DNA of 64,000 bases from Candidatus Obscuribacterales bacterium. Its GTDB lineage: Bacteria; Cyanobacteriota; Vampirovibrionia; Obscuribacterales; Obscuribacteraceae. Positions 36,932 through 45,261 of the stretch are shown piece by piece. The position numbers and the translations under genes are program-made. The notes under the pieces were generated by a model. That model ran no database searches. It was not told the DNA's origin and saw only the letters and a program-made list of their open reading frames with translations. Within the stretch, counting starts at the first letter, position 1. Each line of letters opens with the position of its first letter. Where the stretch lies: contig JARLHI010000007.1 in assembly GCA_031292355.1 (NCBI GenBank), forward strand, positions 1-64,000, written 5' to 3'.

Positions 36932-36948
36932 TTTAACTTGACGTTAAA
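36932..36948. promoter_or_regulatory. dyad overlapping a TTGACG -35-like box
   Basis: The arms TTTAAC and GTTAAA flank TTGAC, giving a 6-5-6 inverted repeat that includes a TTGACG hexamer about 60 bases before the exported protein gene at 37000. It could be a promoter with an overlapping operator. Confidence 0.3.
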
Positions 36949-36999
36949 CAAATCATAGTCCTAACTTAGCGTAAGTAAGTGACGCTGGGTGAGTTTTGC

Positions 37000-37287
37000 A
37001 TGCATTTTAGTCGTCGGGATTTCTGGTTAGTTTTAACGACTTGCTCGGTTTGTCTGCTCTCTTCTTTGATTGTGCAAAAAGTGTTTGCTTACGATCCTCA
37101 GGTTGAAGGTGATCTAAACTATTCTCGCAATGCCCTATTGAAGCAAAGGTCTGAAATTGAATTGGCATGCGACCGAAAAATGTCTCAAGTGGCGCAACTA
37201 CAAAATGAAATCGATCGCTTGCACAAGTATCTCGAAGACACTGATCGATCTTTGCGTTACATCGATAGTGCGCTGAAAGGAGAATAG
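37000..37287 (+). CDS. small exported coiled-coil protein
   Basis: A 95-residue protein with a signal sequence (basic HFSRRDFW start, hydrophobic stretch to QKVFA-YD). The mature part of about 65 residues is predicted to be a coiled coil (heptad-like LKQRSEIELACDRKM, QLQNEIDRLHKYLEDTD). The ATG at 37000 follows GGGTGAG by 7 bases; a GTG at 36979 is less likely. The stop is 3 bases before the next start, and its own AAAGGAG serves as that gene's ribosome site, so the pair is co-expressed. Function unknown. Confidence 0.6.
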   Translation: MHFSRRDFWLVLTTCSVCLLSSLIVQKVFAYDPQVEGDLNYSRNALLKQRSEIELACDRKMSQVAQLQNEIDRLHKYLEDTDRSLRYIDSALKGE

Positions 37288-37290
37288 AGG

Positions 37291-37854
37291 GTGAATTATT
37301 CAATTCCAAAATATTCGTTGCTTAGCCTGTTGCTTCTTGCTCCTTCTGGAATAGCTATGGCCAGTGAATATTCTGATGTCCAACCGAAAAAATCCATATG
37401 CTCGGTTAGTTGTCTAGAGCCTACTGTTGACGGCGATGCCGATAGCATTCTTGATGTCTTGAAAGCAATAACCAGAGCCTTAGCCGATCACGATTTCAAG
37501 GCACTAGCTAGTCATTTAGACGCAAATTGCACAACTTACGACGAGAACACTCGCAAGATGGTCGTTGGAAGAGACAACATAATCAAAGACGTAAAAGAAT
37601 CAATTGAATCAGAAGAACGCAGATTGAAAATACCGCCAATTTCTTATGTTATTGACCATCCATACGTCAGAGTAACTGGCGACCAGGCAGTAGTTACGTT
37701 TGTCTTGATCAAAGAAATTGGTGGAGCCAAACCAATGAAATTTGAATCTCATACAAGCGATGTTTTTATCAAACGTGATGGACAATGGAAGAAATTGCAC
37801 TTTTGTGGTGATGCCTGGAAAAAAGTACAAGATTCGTCAGCGCCGGCCGCTTAG
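37291..37854 (+). CDS. exported SnoaL/NTF2-like (DUF4440-type) protein
   Basis: A 187-residue protein with a signal sequence (cut near AMA-SEY) and an NTF2-like domain. It has an opening helix ILDVLKAITRALADHDFKALASHLDANC, a GRDNIIKDVKE helix, and strands ending in VFIKRDGQWKKLHF. This cone-shaped fold binds small ligands or serves as a dimer scaffold; catalytic residues of ketosteroid isomerases are not evident. The start is GTG, with AAAGGAG 8-9 bases before it. It is coupled to the coiled-coil protein before it, suggesting a joint envelope role. Confidence 0.7.
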   Translation: MNYSIPKYSLLSLLLLAPSGIAMASEYSDVQPKKSICSVSCLEPTVDGDADSILDVLKAITRALADHDFKALASHLDANCTTYDENTRKMVVGRDNIIKDVKESIESEERRLKIPPISYVIDHPYVRVTGDQAVVTFVLIKEIGGAKPMKFESHTSDVFIKRDGQWKKLHFCGDAWKKVQDSSAPAA

Positions 37855-37905
37855 AAAATTAACGATCAACTAGGACAGGATGAACCTAAATTAGAGGCAA
37901 TTTTA

Positions 37906-38580
37906 GTGCGAGCAGACTTACAGGGCATTCTGCCAAAAGGCGAATCGCTAGTATATGACGCCGATGAGCCCGATGGTTCCAGAGGAAAGTCGGTATTCGG
38001 AGTTGAGCTGGCATTGTTTTTGTTTCTGGGAAGTTTCATTATCATCGCCATCGTTTGTGTGTTCGTTTTTGGCGTCGCACACAGTGATTCACCAACATCA
38101 ATTTCAGCAAAGTTAACGGCAGCGATATTGTGTCCCCTGGCCATCATTATAGTCACCTTTGCCCACAAAGCGATCGCCAAAAATCTCAAACTTACTTCGG
38201 TCGTAATCACAGAGAGAAGACTGTTCATGGCACCGCCAGCCAAATATGTGCGCGATGCTGGCTGGGTGGGTCCCAAGGAAATTGCAGACATAGTTTTTGC
38301 CGATCAGCTGTCGGTTTTTAAGGGAGCATTTGCGGGCTCGCCATGTCTGATTTTTACCAGTCTCAATCCGTCTTTTAAAGCTTTTCCAGATCGACAATTG
38401 CCACTGCAAAAGCGCTACATTCCATGCGCGAACGTCGATGAAGCCTTCGAACATTTACCAGTGTTTCTCAAAGAAAACGATATGCAGTTTGATGAAACCG
38501 CCACAGAGACTCCCGCAGCGCGATACCAGAGAGCAGCCGCTTTTCTAGAGAAGCGCAAAGCAAGACTCGGTCACAATTGA
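37906..38580 (+). CDS. membrane protein with PH-like domain
   Basis: A 224-residue protein with two adjacent membrane helices (about residues 35-58 and 67-88). A bacterial PH-like beta domain follows (LKLTSVVITERRLFMA, IVFADQLSVFKGAF). After it comes a charged helical tail (AARYQRAAAFLEKRKARLG). A GTG start follows GAGG by about 8 bases. Such proteins (bPH, YdbT-like) sit in the inner membrane with the PH domain in the cytoplasm; no function is established. It follows the NTF2-like gene by 51 bases. Confidence 0.6.
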   Translation: MRADLQGILPKGESLVYDADEPDGSRGKSVFGVELALFLFLGSFIIIAIVCVFVFGVAHSDSPTSISAKLTAAILCPLAIIIVTFAHKAIAKNLKLTSVVITERRLFMAPPAKYVRDAGWVGPKEIADIVFADQLSVFKGAFAGSPCLIFTSLNPSFKAFPDRQLPLQKRYIPCANVDEAFEHLPVFLKENDMQFDETATETPAARYQRAAAFLEKRKARLGHN

Positions 38581-38716
38581 ACTTTCTGATGCGGATGCCG
38601 AATGGCAAAAGCAGAACAAATGCAGCAGATGTCACAACGCAGCACACACGACTCTAAGCAGCATCGGTCTTCGTGCCTGATCGAACCAAGACCAAAGCAA
38701 ACGAATAGAAATCCTT

Positions 38717-38754
38717 CCAGATATCTGGTGCCGTATCTGGTGTCAAAATTGACA
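38717..38754. other. palindromes in the convergent intergenic region
   Basis: The perfect 12-base palindrome CCAGATATCTGG (38717-38728) is followed by TGTCAA-AA-TTGACA (38741-38754) with a partial TATCTGGTG direct repeat between them. They lie just beyond the stop of the PPC-domain gene, so they may be part of a termination or spacer structure. Confidence 0.3.
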
Positions 38755-38780
38755 GTGGCATCAGCCAGGCATCAAGTCGC

Positions 38781-39206
38781 TTAGACTACAATACTTGGTT
38801 CGATCGCACGCACAACCAATTCTTTAAAGCCAGTCAATGGATCAACAACACGTTCGAAAATATAACTATCACTCAAATTATGAATGACTATTTCGACCGT
38901 GGTGCTAACTTCGCAACCATTAAGCAGATGACCACCATATGTGCTGCCATGCCCGTCGGCTACAGCCAGATGCACGTGCATACCGCCTTTTCCCAGAGTG
39001 CCACTGAGAGAAACGATTTCAAAAGGACCATCCAGATTCTTCACTTCGCCACTGCCCATGCGCAATTCAGCGCAGGCAAGCGATCCGACAGCGCTGACAA
39101 TTGCTGCTGCGAGAAGATTCTTTTCTCGCATAATATTTTCGAGTGCCTGCCTCAAATCGTCTTTTGGTGCAAGACGCACAGCAATAATTTTTTGAAAGCT
39201 TTTCAT
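38781..39206 (-). CDS. PPC/DUF296 domain protein
   Basis: A 141-residue single-domain protein matching the PPC (DUF296) family over its length. It has the R-L-x-x-x-D-D-L start (VRLAPKDDLRQALENIM), an internal GKGGMHVHLAVADG with the two His that can bind zinc in bacterial homologs, and a final strand with GFKELVVRAIEP. Bacterial PPC proteins form trimers of unknown function; in plants the domain goes with AT-hook DNA binding, but no AT-hook is present here. Convergent with the PH-like gene. Confidence 0.85.
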   Translation of the reverse strand: MKSFQKIIAVRLAPKDDLRQALENIMREKNLLAAAIVSAVGSLACAELRMGSGEVKNLDGPFEIVSLSGTLGKGGMHVHLAVADGHGSTYGGHLLNGCEVSTTVEIVIHNLSDSYIFERVVDPLTGFKELVVRAIEPSIVV

Positions 39207-39397
39207 AAATTACCTGAATGATGCTGCCTAAACATAAGGGCAAAGGGTCCGTGGCGCCTGATGGAGCAAAAGTATAACGGAGAATCCACCGGCACAACCA
39301 GACTCAAACACAAATTAATTACGGAAAAAGACATTCACCCATTACCGCAGCATGAATTGTGGGCAAGCTTTAATTGCACAATTACTAAAAGGAAGCT

Positions 39398-39817
39398 ATG
39401 CGTCGCACCATGACTGGACTGAACCTGGCGTTTAGTCTGATGTTAGCCATATTAATATTCGAGCATACCGGTCATCAACTGGGGTTCCTGCTGGCAGGAC
39501 TGATTGCGACATGCTGGTTCACCCTCACCAGTGCCTTGATTCTGACTGTCCATCCGTTTTTTGGTAGAAAAAAAGCGCCGCCACCCAGACTGCCAATAGA
39601 TGTCCGCACAAGCGACGGCGTTGTCTCTTTGCAGCATCAATTGAAACTCTGCCTTGAATACGGCGATGTGGAGACCGCAGAAAAAATTGCCAAGAAATTG
39701 CAAAAAGCGAGCCAACTAGCCCAGGATACTGGGCTGAGCAAACCCAAAACTCAGCCGATTGAGCCTTATAAACAACAGGCTGAGCAACTGAATAAGTTAT
39801 TCTATTCGTCGAAGTAG
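39398..39817 (+). CDS. small membrane protein, unknown
   Basis: A 139-residue protein with two hydrophobic helices (about residues 7-26 and 30-52) and a C-terminal cytoplasmic helical part (QHQLKLCLEYGDVETAEKIAKKLQKAS). AAAAGGAAG lies just before the ATG. The C-terminal pair of helices could act as a small binding module. It precedes the MFS gene by 22 bases and is likely in the same transcript. Confidence 0.6.
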   Translation: MRRTMTGLNLAFSLMLAILIFEHTGHQLGFLLAGLIATCWFTLTSALILTVHPFFGRKKAPPPRLPIDVRTSDGVVSLQHQLKLCLEYGDVETAEKIAKKLQKASQLAQDTGLSKPKTQPIEPYKQQAEQLNKLFYSSK

Positions 39818-39839
39818 CGAATCGACATAGATATGGTAA

Positions 39840-41285
39840 ATGGCAAGCACGCAGCAATTTGAGTGGATTGAGACTGACATTCCGGCGCGTATGGACCGAT
39901 TGCCCTGGAGCAGATGGCACTGGCTCGTTGTCGTGGCACTCGGTATCACCTGGGTTCTTGACGGTTTGCAAGTGACGCTTGGCGGTGCCATTGGCGCGAC
40001 GTTGCAGAACTCACAGGCGCTCGGGTTAACGCCTGCCCAGGTGGGCATGGGCGCAAGCTGCTATCTGGCTGGAGGAGTGCTTGGAGCGCTGGGGTTCGGC
40101 TACAGTACGGACCGCTTCGGTCGCAAAAAGCTTTTCTACATCACTTTGATCGTTTATCTAACCGCCGTTGCCCTAACCGCCTTTGCCTGGAATTTTGCTA
40201 GTTATGCCTTCTTTCTGGCTTTAACAGGCGCAGGCATTGGTGGGGAATATGCAGCAATCAATTCAGCCATCGATGAGTTGATTCCTGCTCGTGTTAGAGG
40301 GCGCGTTGATTTAATCGTCAATTCCACCTACTGGTTAGGCTCAGCCCTGGGAGCGGGCGCGACACTTATTCTTTTGAACCCACAATACTTTCCAATCTGG
40401 CTAGGCTGGCGAGTGGCCTTTGGTATTGGCGCACTACTTGGTTTGATTGTTTTGTACTTCAGACACTGGGTGCCGGAAAGCCCTAGATGGTTGATGATTC
40501 ACGGTCACTATGAGGAAGCCGAGAAAATCGTCAAACAAATTGAAGATGACATTGCGGCAAAAACTGGACAACCACTACCTGAGATTACCGAAGACAAAAT
40601 CCGCATCAGACAACGTGGTGCCACTCCTTTAAAAGAAATCTGGAACTCGATCGCGCACGAACACCGCATGCGGTCATTCTTGGCTTTAGCTTTGATGACA
40701 GCACAGGCTTTTTTCTACAATGCAATCTTTTTTACTTACGGACTCGTACTTGTGCAGTTTTATGGAGTGCCACCGCAGAGCGTGAGCGGTTACATCTTGC
40801 CTTTTGCTCTCGGTAATCTACTGGGTCCAGTTTTGCTCGGACATCTGTTTGACACCATTGGACGCAAGCCGATGATTGTCGGAACCTATGCACTGTCTGG
40901 CATACTGCTTGCCTTAACCGCCTTTTTATTCAGAGCTGGTGTGCTGAATGCAGATACACAATCCTGGTGCTGGACGATAATCTTCTTCATTGCGTCAGCC
41001 GCTGCCAGCGCTGCATATTTAACTGTGAGTGAAATTTTTCCGCTAGAAATAAGAGGCTTGGCCATCGCATTGTTCTACGCGACAGGCACCCTGGTTGGTG
41101 GCGTATTTGCCCCCTGGATTTTCGCCAGCCTCATTCAAACAGGCTCCCGCGCAACGCTTTCGTGGGGATATTTCGCAGGAGCGATTTTGATGATTGGGGC
41201 GGCAATTGTCGAAGCTTATATTGGTGTTGCCGCTGAACGTAAGTCGCTCGAGTCGATAACGGCGCCGCTCGCAAGTCGAGAATAA
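39840..41285 (+). CDS. MFS transporter, sugar porter/aromatic-acid type
   Basis: A 481-residue, 12-helix transporter. The loop 2-3 motif DRFGRKK and its repeat DTIGRKP mark the two halves, and the family motif PESPRWLM lies at the end of helix 6. GAGIGGEYAAINSAIDELIPARVRGR is the helix 4-5 signature of the sugar porter and metabolite:H+ symporter families. The substrate is probably an organic acid or sugar. The beta-lactamase-fold gene starts 2 bases after its stop, so uptake and hydrolysis of a related compound may be linked. Confidence 0.9.
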   Translation: MASTQQFEWIETDIPARMDRLPWSRWHWLVVVALGITWVLDGLQVTLGGAIGATLQNSQALGLTPAQVGMGASCYLAGGVLGALGFGYSTDRFGRKKLFYITLIVYLTAVALTAFAWNFASYAFFLALTGAGIGGEYAAINSAIDELIPARVRGRVDLIVNSTYWLGSALGAGATLILLNPQYFPIWLGWRVAFGIGALLGLIVLYFRHWVPESPRWLMIHGHYEEAEKIVKQIEDDIAAKTGQPLPEITEDKIRIRQRGATPLKEIWNSIAHEHRMRSFLALALMTAQAFFYNAIFFTYGLVLVQFYGVPPQSVSGYILPFALGNLLGPVLLGHLFDTIGRKPMIVGTYALSGILLALTAFLFRAGVLNADTQSWCWTIIFFIASAAASAAYLTVSEIFPLEIRGLAIALFYATGTLVGGVFAPWIFASLIQTGSRATLSWGYFAGAILMIGAAIVEAYIGVAAERKSLESITAPLASRE

Positions 41286-41287
41286 GC

Positions 41288-42487
41288 ATGAGAGTTCCTT
41301 CAACCGGTTATGCATCGCCAGAACTGCAGCCTGTAGACCAGCTGTTTAGTGAGTTCATAAAAGAGCATGAAATTCCCGGATCATCTGCAGCAATTAGCAA
41401 GGATTCGAAAATCATCTACGCGCGAGGCTTCGGGTTTGCCGATCTTGAGAATCGGCAGCTGGTTCAACCTAACTCATTATTTCGCATCGCGAGTATTTCG
41501 AAATCTGTTACCGCTGCAGCGATCTTGCAGCTAAGCGAACAAAACAAACTTGGCTTAGACGAACCGATTCTGAACTATCTCTCTAAATATTTGCCTACAG
41601 CAAAACCGCCAGACCCCGATTTATCCAAGATCACGATATTGCATCTGCTTCAACATCAAGGTGGATTTGACCGAACTGCGTCTTTCGATCCGATGTTTGC
41701 ACTGCCAGAAATAGTCATGGACATCGAGAATCCACCGGAAGTACTCAAAGAAGAACTCATTTGTTTCATGTTTACCAAACCACTAGACTTTGTTCCAGGA
41801 AGCAAGCATGCCTATTCAAATTTTGGCTACTGCCTACTGGGAAAAATAATAGAAATTGTGAGTAGCCAGTCGTACGAACATTTTATTCAAGCGAACGTTC
41901 TTACTCCTGTTGGAGTCACCTCTATGAGATTAGGTCGAACACTTATGTCCGACCGAGCTGACGGTGAAGTGCTCTACTACGACGAAACAAAGCAGAAAAG
42001 CAAAGCTATTTTGGGACCAAACAAAGGAGCGATGATTGATGGCCAATATGGAGCCTGGTGCCTGGAAGTGATGGACTCTCACGGAGGGTGGTTAGCCTCG
42101 GCTATCGATTTAGTGCGTTTTGCGTCGGCTTTTGACGACCCAAATGCTTGCAAAATTTTGAGTTCGCGAGGAATTCAGCAAATGTTTGCCCGCCCCACAC
42201 TGGAGCCGCACGCGGACTTTTACGGAGCGTGCGGCTGGTATGTGCGAGATTTAGGGGGAAACCGGCATAACACTTGGCACACAGGAGCACTTCCAGGAAC
42301 TTCCACCTTGCTGGTGCGCCGTTACGACGGTCTGAACTGGGCAATTTTATTCAACACCAGATCGACCAAAAACGGAGAATATCTGGCTTCACTAATAGAT
42401 CCGCTCATGCACAAAGCGGTGAACAGCGTAAAACGCTTTCCTTCAATCAATCTGCCAAATGAACTTCAAACCATTGCAGAACAGTGA
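41288..42487 (+). CDS. class C beta-lactamase-fold serine hydrolase
   Basis: A 399-residue protein of the beta-lactamase/DD-peptidase/esterase superfamily. The SxxK pair is S69-I-S-K72, the second element YSN is at 176-178, and the C-terminal HTG at 331-333 replaces the KTG of true lactamases. All three sites are present. No signal sequence is seen, which is unlike periplasmic lactamases and suggests a cytoplasmic esterase or amidase. It starts 2 bases after the MFS transporter gene. It need not have anything to do with drug resistance. Confidence 0.88.
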   Translation: MRVPSTGYASPELQPVDQLFSEFIKEHEIPGSSAAISKDSKIIYARGFGFADLENRQLVQPNSLFRIASISKSVTAAAILQLSEQNKLGLDEPILNYLSKYLPTAKPPDPDLSKITILHLLQHQGGFDRTASFDPMFALPEIVMDIENPPEVLKEELICFMFTKPLDFVPGSKHAYSNFGYCLLGKIIEIVSSQSYEHFIQANVLTPVGVTSMRLGRTLMSDRADGEVLYYDETKQKSKAILGPNKGAMIDGQYGAWCLEVMDSHGGWLASAIDLVRFASAFDDPNACKILSSRGIQQMFARPTLEPHADFYGACGWYVRDLGGNRHNTWHTGALPGTSTLLVRRYDGLNWAILFNTRSTKNGEYLASLIDPLMHKAVNSVKRFPSINLPNELQTIAEQ

Positions 42488-42548
42488 TGCCACCAGATAC
42501 AGTGCACCTATTCTCCACGAACTTCTAGCTTGAATTGCCCAGCGGAAT

Positions 42549-42573
42549 CGCCATTGAAATCAAATCAATGGCG
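42549..42573 (+). terminator. strong hairpin after the hydrolase gene
   Basis: A perfect 9-base stem, CGCCATTGA (42549-42557) and TCAATGGCG (42565-42573), has a 7-base loop, 61 bases past the stop. No U tract follows, so it could be a Rho-assisted terminator or an mRNA-stabilising hairpin. Confidence 0.4.
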
Positions 42574-42669
42574 TTCACCGGCCAAATTGACCTACAAATG
42601 TCAACAAGGTGTCACTTGGTTGCCCTAAAGTCTAATCACGGGCAAGAAACTGAGATAAGGGGTTGAAGG

Positions 42670-43023
42670 ATGAACGCGATTGAAACACCGGACCTGGTTG
42701 AGACATCGCCTCTGCTTTTGACCGAATCCGCTGGTAATTTGATTGACTACGCCTACGAGACTGCAAACATTGGTTTCGGCGTCAATTATTCTGGCTATGA
42801 TTGGACAAACACTTCTTGGACCGATTTGCTAAAAATTCGCGATGCCCTGCAATACACTGATTTAACTGGGCGTCAAAAAGAAGGTCTTTTATTTTTGTTG
42901 AATAACTTTCAGGCTCTAAGTGCGGGCAAAAATCGCATTTCGAGAAGCAGTATCAAGTCCTGGAGAATTCATATGCAAGCTACGTTTGCCGATCGTTTTG
43001 CCTTCGAAATCAAAACGGCGTGA
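42670..43023 (+). CDS. hypothetical protein
   Basis: A 117-residue soluble protein with no signal peptide and no recognised family. The middle is rich in aromatic and Asn residues (YETANIGFGVNYSGYDWTN) and is followed by helical segments (WTDLLKIRDALQYTD, QKEGLLFLLNNFQALS). GGGGTTGAAGG lies close before the ATG. It lies between the hydrolase and the HMG-CoA reductase genes with gaps of over 100 bases on both sides, so it is probably a single gene. Confidence 0.6.
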   Translation: MNAIETPDLVETSPLLLTESAGNLIDYAYETANIGFGVNYSGYDWTNTSWTDLLKIRDALQYTDLTGRQKEGLLFLLNNFQALSAGKNRISRSSIKSWRIHMQATFADRFAFEIKTA

Positions 43024-43135
43024 AAAACGGCATTAAATTCCATTCTTGGCTTCCCTGTAAATAGTCTAGTCCCTGCTGATCAGTGCGAAAATTGCCTGAG
43101 TTAAGCTGACGACTTCGATAGACGAGGGAAAACTC

Positions 43136-44437
43136 ATGCCATCCAATCACTCCCGGGCGACGAGCCACATTACTGATCTTCTCGAGACGAAGACCCCGGA
43201 GTCACTGATAGAACAGCTGAAACCGAAGCATCATGAGTCACCACCGCGAGTTCCCGGTGGCACACGCTTGACGTCCGAAGCTCTCGCCAGGCGCTGGGAC
43301 GTCTTGAACATGGACGAAGCCCAGAAGTCAATAATTTTAGACCAGCACACATTCGAAGAGCGTGAGGTCTTTCAAAAAAACATTGAGAATTTCATCGGCA
43401 CAGTGAAAGTGCCAATCGGTCTGGTCGGTCCTTTGCGCGTCAATGGACTCTTTGCTCAAGGCGACTATTATGTACCGCTGGCTACGACTGAGGCAGCACT
43501 AGTGGCCTCCTACAACAGAGGCGCCCAGGTAATAACAGAAGCTGGCGGATGCAGCGTGGCGCTAATTAGCGAAGGCATAAGTCGAGCACCCAGCTTTGCT
43601 TTTCGTGATCTGAGCGAAGCCGGACAGTTTGTGGTTTGGGCTATTTCGCAACTGGACAAATTTATTGAGGTAGCGGCAACAACGACAAGACACGGCAAAC
43701 TTGTCGACATGCGTACGACAATCGAAGGCAATCACGTTTATATCAACTTCGAATACATCACCGGTGACGCCTCTGGTCAAAACATGGTGACAATTTCGAC
43801 TGAAGCCGTTTGCCACTACATCGAAGAGAATTCACCGGTCAAACCACAATACTGGTTCATCGAGACAAACATGAGCGGCGACAAAAAAGCCAATGCTCTG
43901 TCTTTTACTTCTGTACGTGGCAAAAAAGTGACAGCAGAAGTTCGTATTCCAGAAGAATTGGTCGTAAAGCGCTTGCACACGACTCCTGATGCCATGGTCA
44001 AACACTCCACCATGGGCACTATTGCCAGCGCCTTGATCGGCAGCTTTGGTGTTCAGGGACATTATGCCAACGGACTCGCCGCAATGTTTATGGCTTGTGG
44101 TCAAGACGTCGCCTGTGTAGCTGAATCTGCAATCGGTATATCGCGTCTGGAAATTCAAGAAGACGGTGCGCTCTATGGTTCAGTGATGCTGCCAAATCTG
44201 ATGGTTGGCACTGTTGGTGGTGGCACTAGCTTGCCCAGCCAAAGAGTCTGTTTAGAGATGATGGGTCTGGCTGGCGCAGGCAAAGCAAGGGCGCTAGCTG
44301 AAGTTTGCGCGGCTTTGACTCTAGCCGGAGAGTTGTCTATCAACGGTGCCTTATCATGTCACCAGTTTACGCGAGCACATCAACGCCTCGCGCGCGGGCG
44401 GCACAGCACGGCGGCAGGCGAGCCAGTCGCTACCTAG
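43136..44437 (+). CDS. hydroxymethylglutaryl-CoA reductase, class I type
   Basis: A 433-residue enzyme making mevalonate from HMG-CoA with NADPH. Catalytic residues are present: E119 in TTEAALVAS, K250 or K251 in MSGDKKA, D211 in the dinucleotide-site block, and H415 in FTRAHQRL near the C-terminus. The usual GDAMGMNM block reads GDASGQNM here, with the catalytic Asp kept. Residues 58-80 also match (EEREVFQKNIENFIG, KVPIGLVGPL). GAGGG lies 8 bases before the ATG. No other mevalonate genes are in the window, so pathway completeness is unknown; an acyl-CoA thiolase lies 25 kb away. Most bacteria use the MEP route, so transfer is possible. Confidence 0.93.
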   Translation: MPSNHSRATSHITDLLETKTPESLIEQLKPKHHESPPRVPGGTRLTSEALARRWDVLNMDEAQKSIILDQHTFEEREVFQKNIENFIGTVKVPIGLVGPLRVNGLFAQGDYYVPLATTEAALVASYNRGAQVITEAGGCSVALISEGISRAPSFAFRDLSEAGQFVVWAISQLDKFIEVAATTTRHGKLVDMRTTIEGNHVYINFEYITGDASGQNMVTISTEAVCHYIEENSPVKPQYWFIETNMSGDKKANALSFTSVRGKKVTAEVRIPEELVVKRLHTTPDAMVKHSTMGTIASALIGSFGVQGHYANGLAAMFMACGQDVACVAESAIGISRLEIQEDGALYGSVMLPNLMVGTVGGGTSLPSQRVCLEMMGLAGAGKARALAEVCAALTLAGELSINGALSCHQFTRAHQRLARGRHSTAAGEPVAT

Positions 44438-44539
44438 ACTGCACGGTCTTCCGGAAGGCTAAGAACCAATTTGCATTTCAACAGTCGGCTCGCTTCTATG
44501 GCGAACCGGCCCACGGGGTTGGCAAAAATAATCTACCTG

Positions 44540-44568
44540 TTGACAATTATCCAAGAAAACACTAGAAC
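44540..44568 (+). promoter_or_regulatory. probable sigma70-type promoter for the secreted pair
   Basis: A perfect TTGACA (44540-44545), a 17-base spacer and TAGAAC (44563-44568) lie 66 bases before the ATG at 44634. It is the best promoter match noticed in the window. Confidence 0.55.
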
Positions 44569-44633
44569 ATAAGCACAGCACACAGAAGAATTATTTAGTC
44601 GACACTGCAAATTTTTTCCCTGAAGGAGACTCG

Positions 44634-45182
44634 ATGAGACACGTATGTAATCGGTCACCAAAATTCAGATCATCAAATCATTCAGCGAAACTTGCAATTT
44701 GTTCCGTGACGGTCGCCTTCATCTCGAATGGGGTCGCTAACGCTCAACCGTCTGATTCACCGCCCAGGGCCAAGCACCATTTTCTGCCACCGGATTTAAT
44801 TATGTTGGGGCCGGGCGAATCTGCATTGTCCGCTGGCTATGCTCCAGTTTCGAAAACTCCAGTTTCGAGAACTGTTAAACGCGATCCGACTCTCTCCTTT
44901 ATCTCCGCCGATGAACCTATTGTGCAAGCTGGATTTCCACCTCTACCCAGACGCGCTGATATGCCTGGTTCAGACAACCCTGCACCTGCGCGTAGGGCGA
45001 ACAGTGTGTATACCCACTGCTTCGGTCCACCTGTAGGTTACACTCCATCTGCTCCAATCACAAAGCAGTCAACGACTCCAAACTTAGCGTTACCAGATGA
45101 ATTTGGCGGTACCAATAAAAACAACCAATCAAAAGGTAATAGAACAGGGTCAGGCGCAACGAACGGCACGATTCATTTTTAG
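44634..45182 (+). CDS. secreted protein A of a tandem pair, unknown function
   Basis: A 182-residue protein with a signal sequence (cut near NAQ-PSD). A low-complexity, Pro-, Ser- and Asn-rich mature part follows. It shares two blocks with the next gene: DPTLSFISADEP followed by QAGFPPLPRRADMPGS (about residues 83-113), and a C-terminal block with LPDEFGGT, ending in a short IHF. AAGGAG stands 6 bases before the ATG. No known domain. The layout suggests an extracellular, largely disordered protein, perhaps a surface or matrix component. Confidence 0.65.
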   Translation: MRHVCNRSPKFRSSNHSAKLAICSVTVAFISNGVANAQPSDSPPRAKHHFLPPDLIMLGPGESALSAGYAPVSKTPVSRTVKRDPTLSFISADEPIVQAGFPPLPRRADMPGSDNPAPARRANSVYTHCFGPPVGYTPSAPITKQSTTPNLALPDEFGGTNKNNQSKGNRTGSGATNGTIHF

Positions 45183-45261
45183 ATGCACATTGACAATCCA
45201 CTTGAAATCGTTAGAATCGAGTCACTTCGCGCAAAGAAGTCAGTTCCCGGGAGGGATTCCT

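Noticed and set aside
38602..38784. 60-residue plus-strand frame rich in Gln, Ser and Arg
   Set aside because: No ribosome site or domain, and it covers palindromes in a convergent intergenic region.
45097..45261. N-terminal extension of the second secreted protein
   Set aside because: It overlaps the first secreted gene, has no ribosome site, and hides a signal peptide that starts properly at the TTG at 45262.
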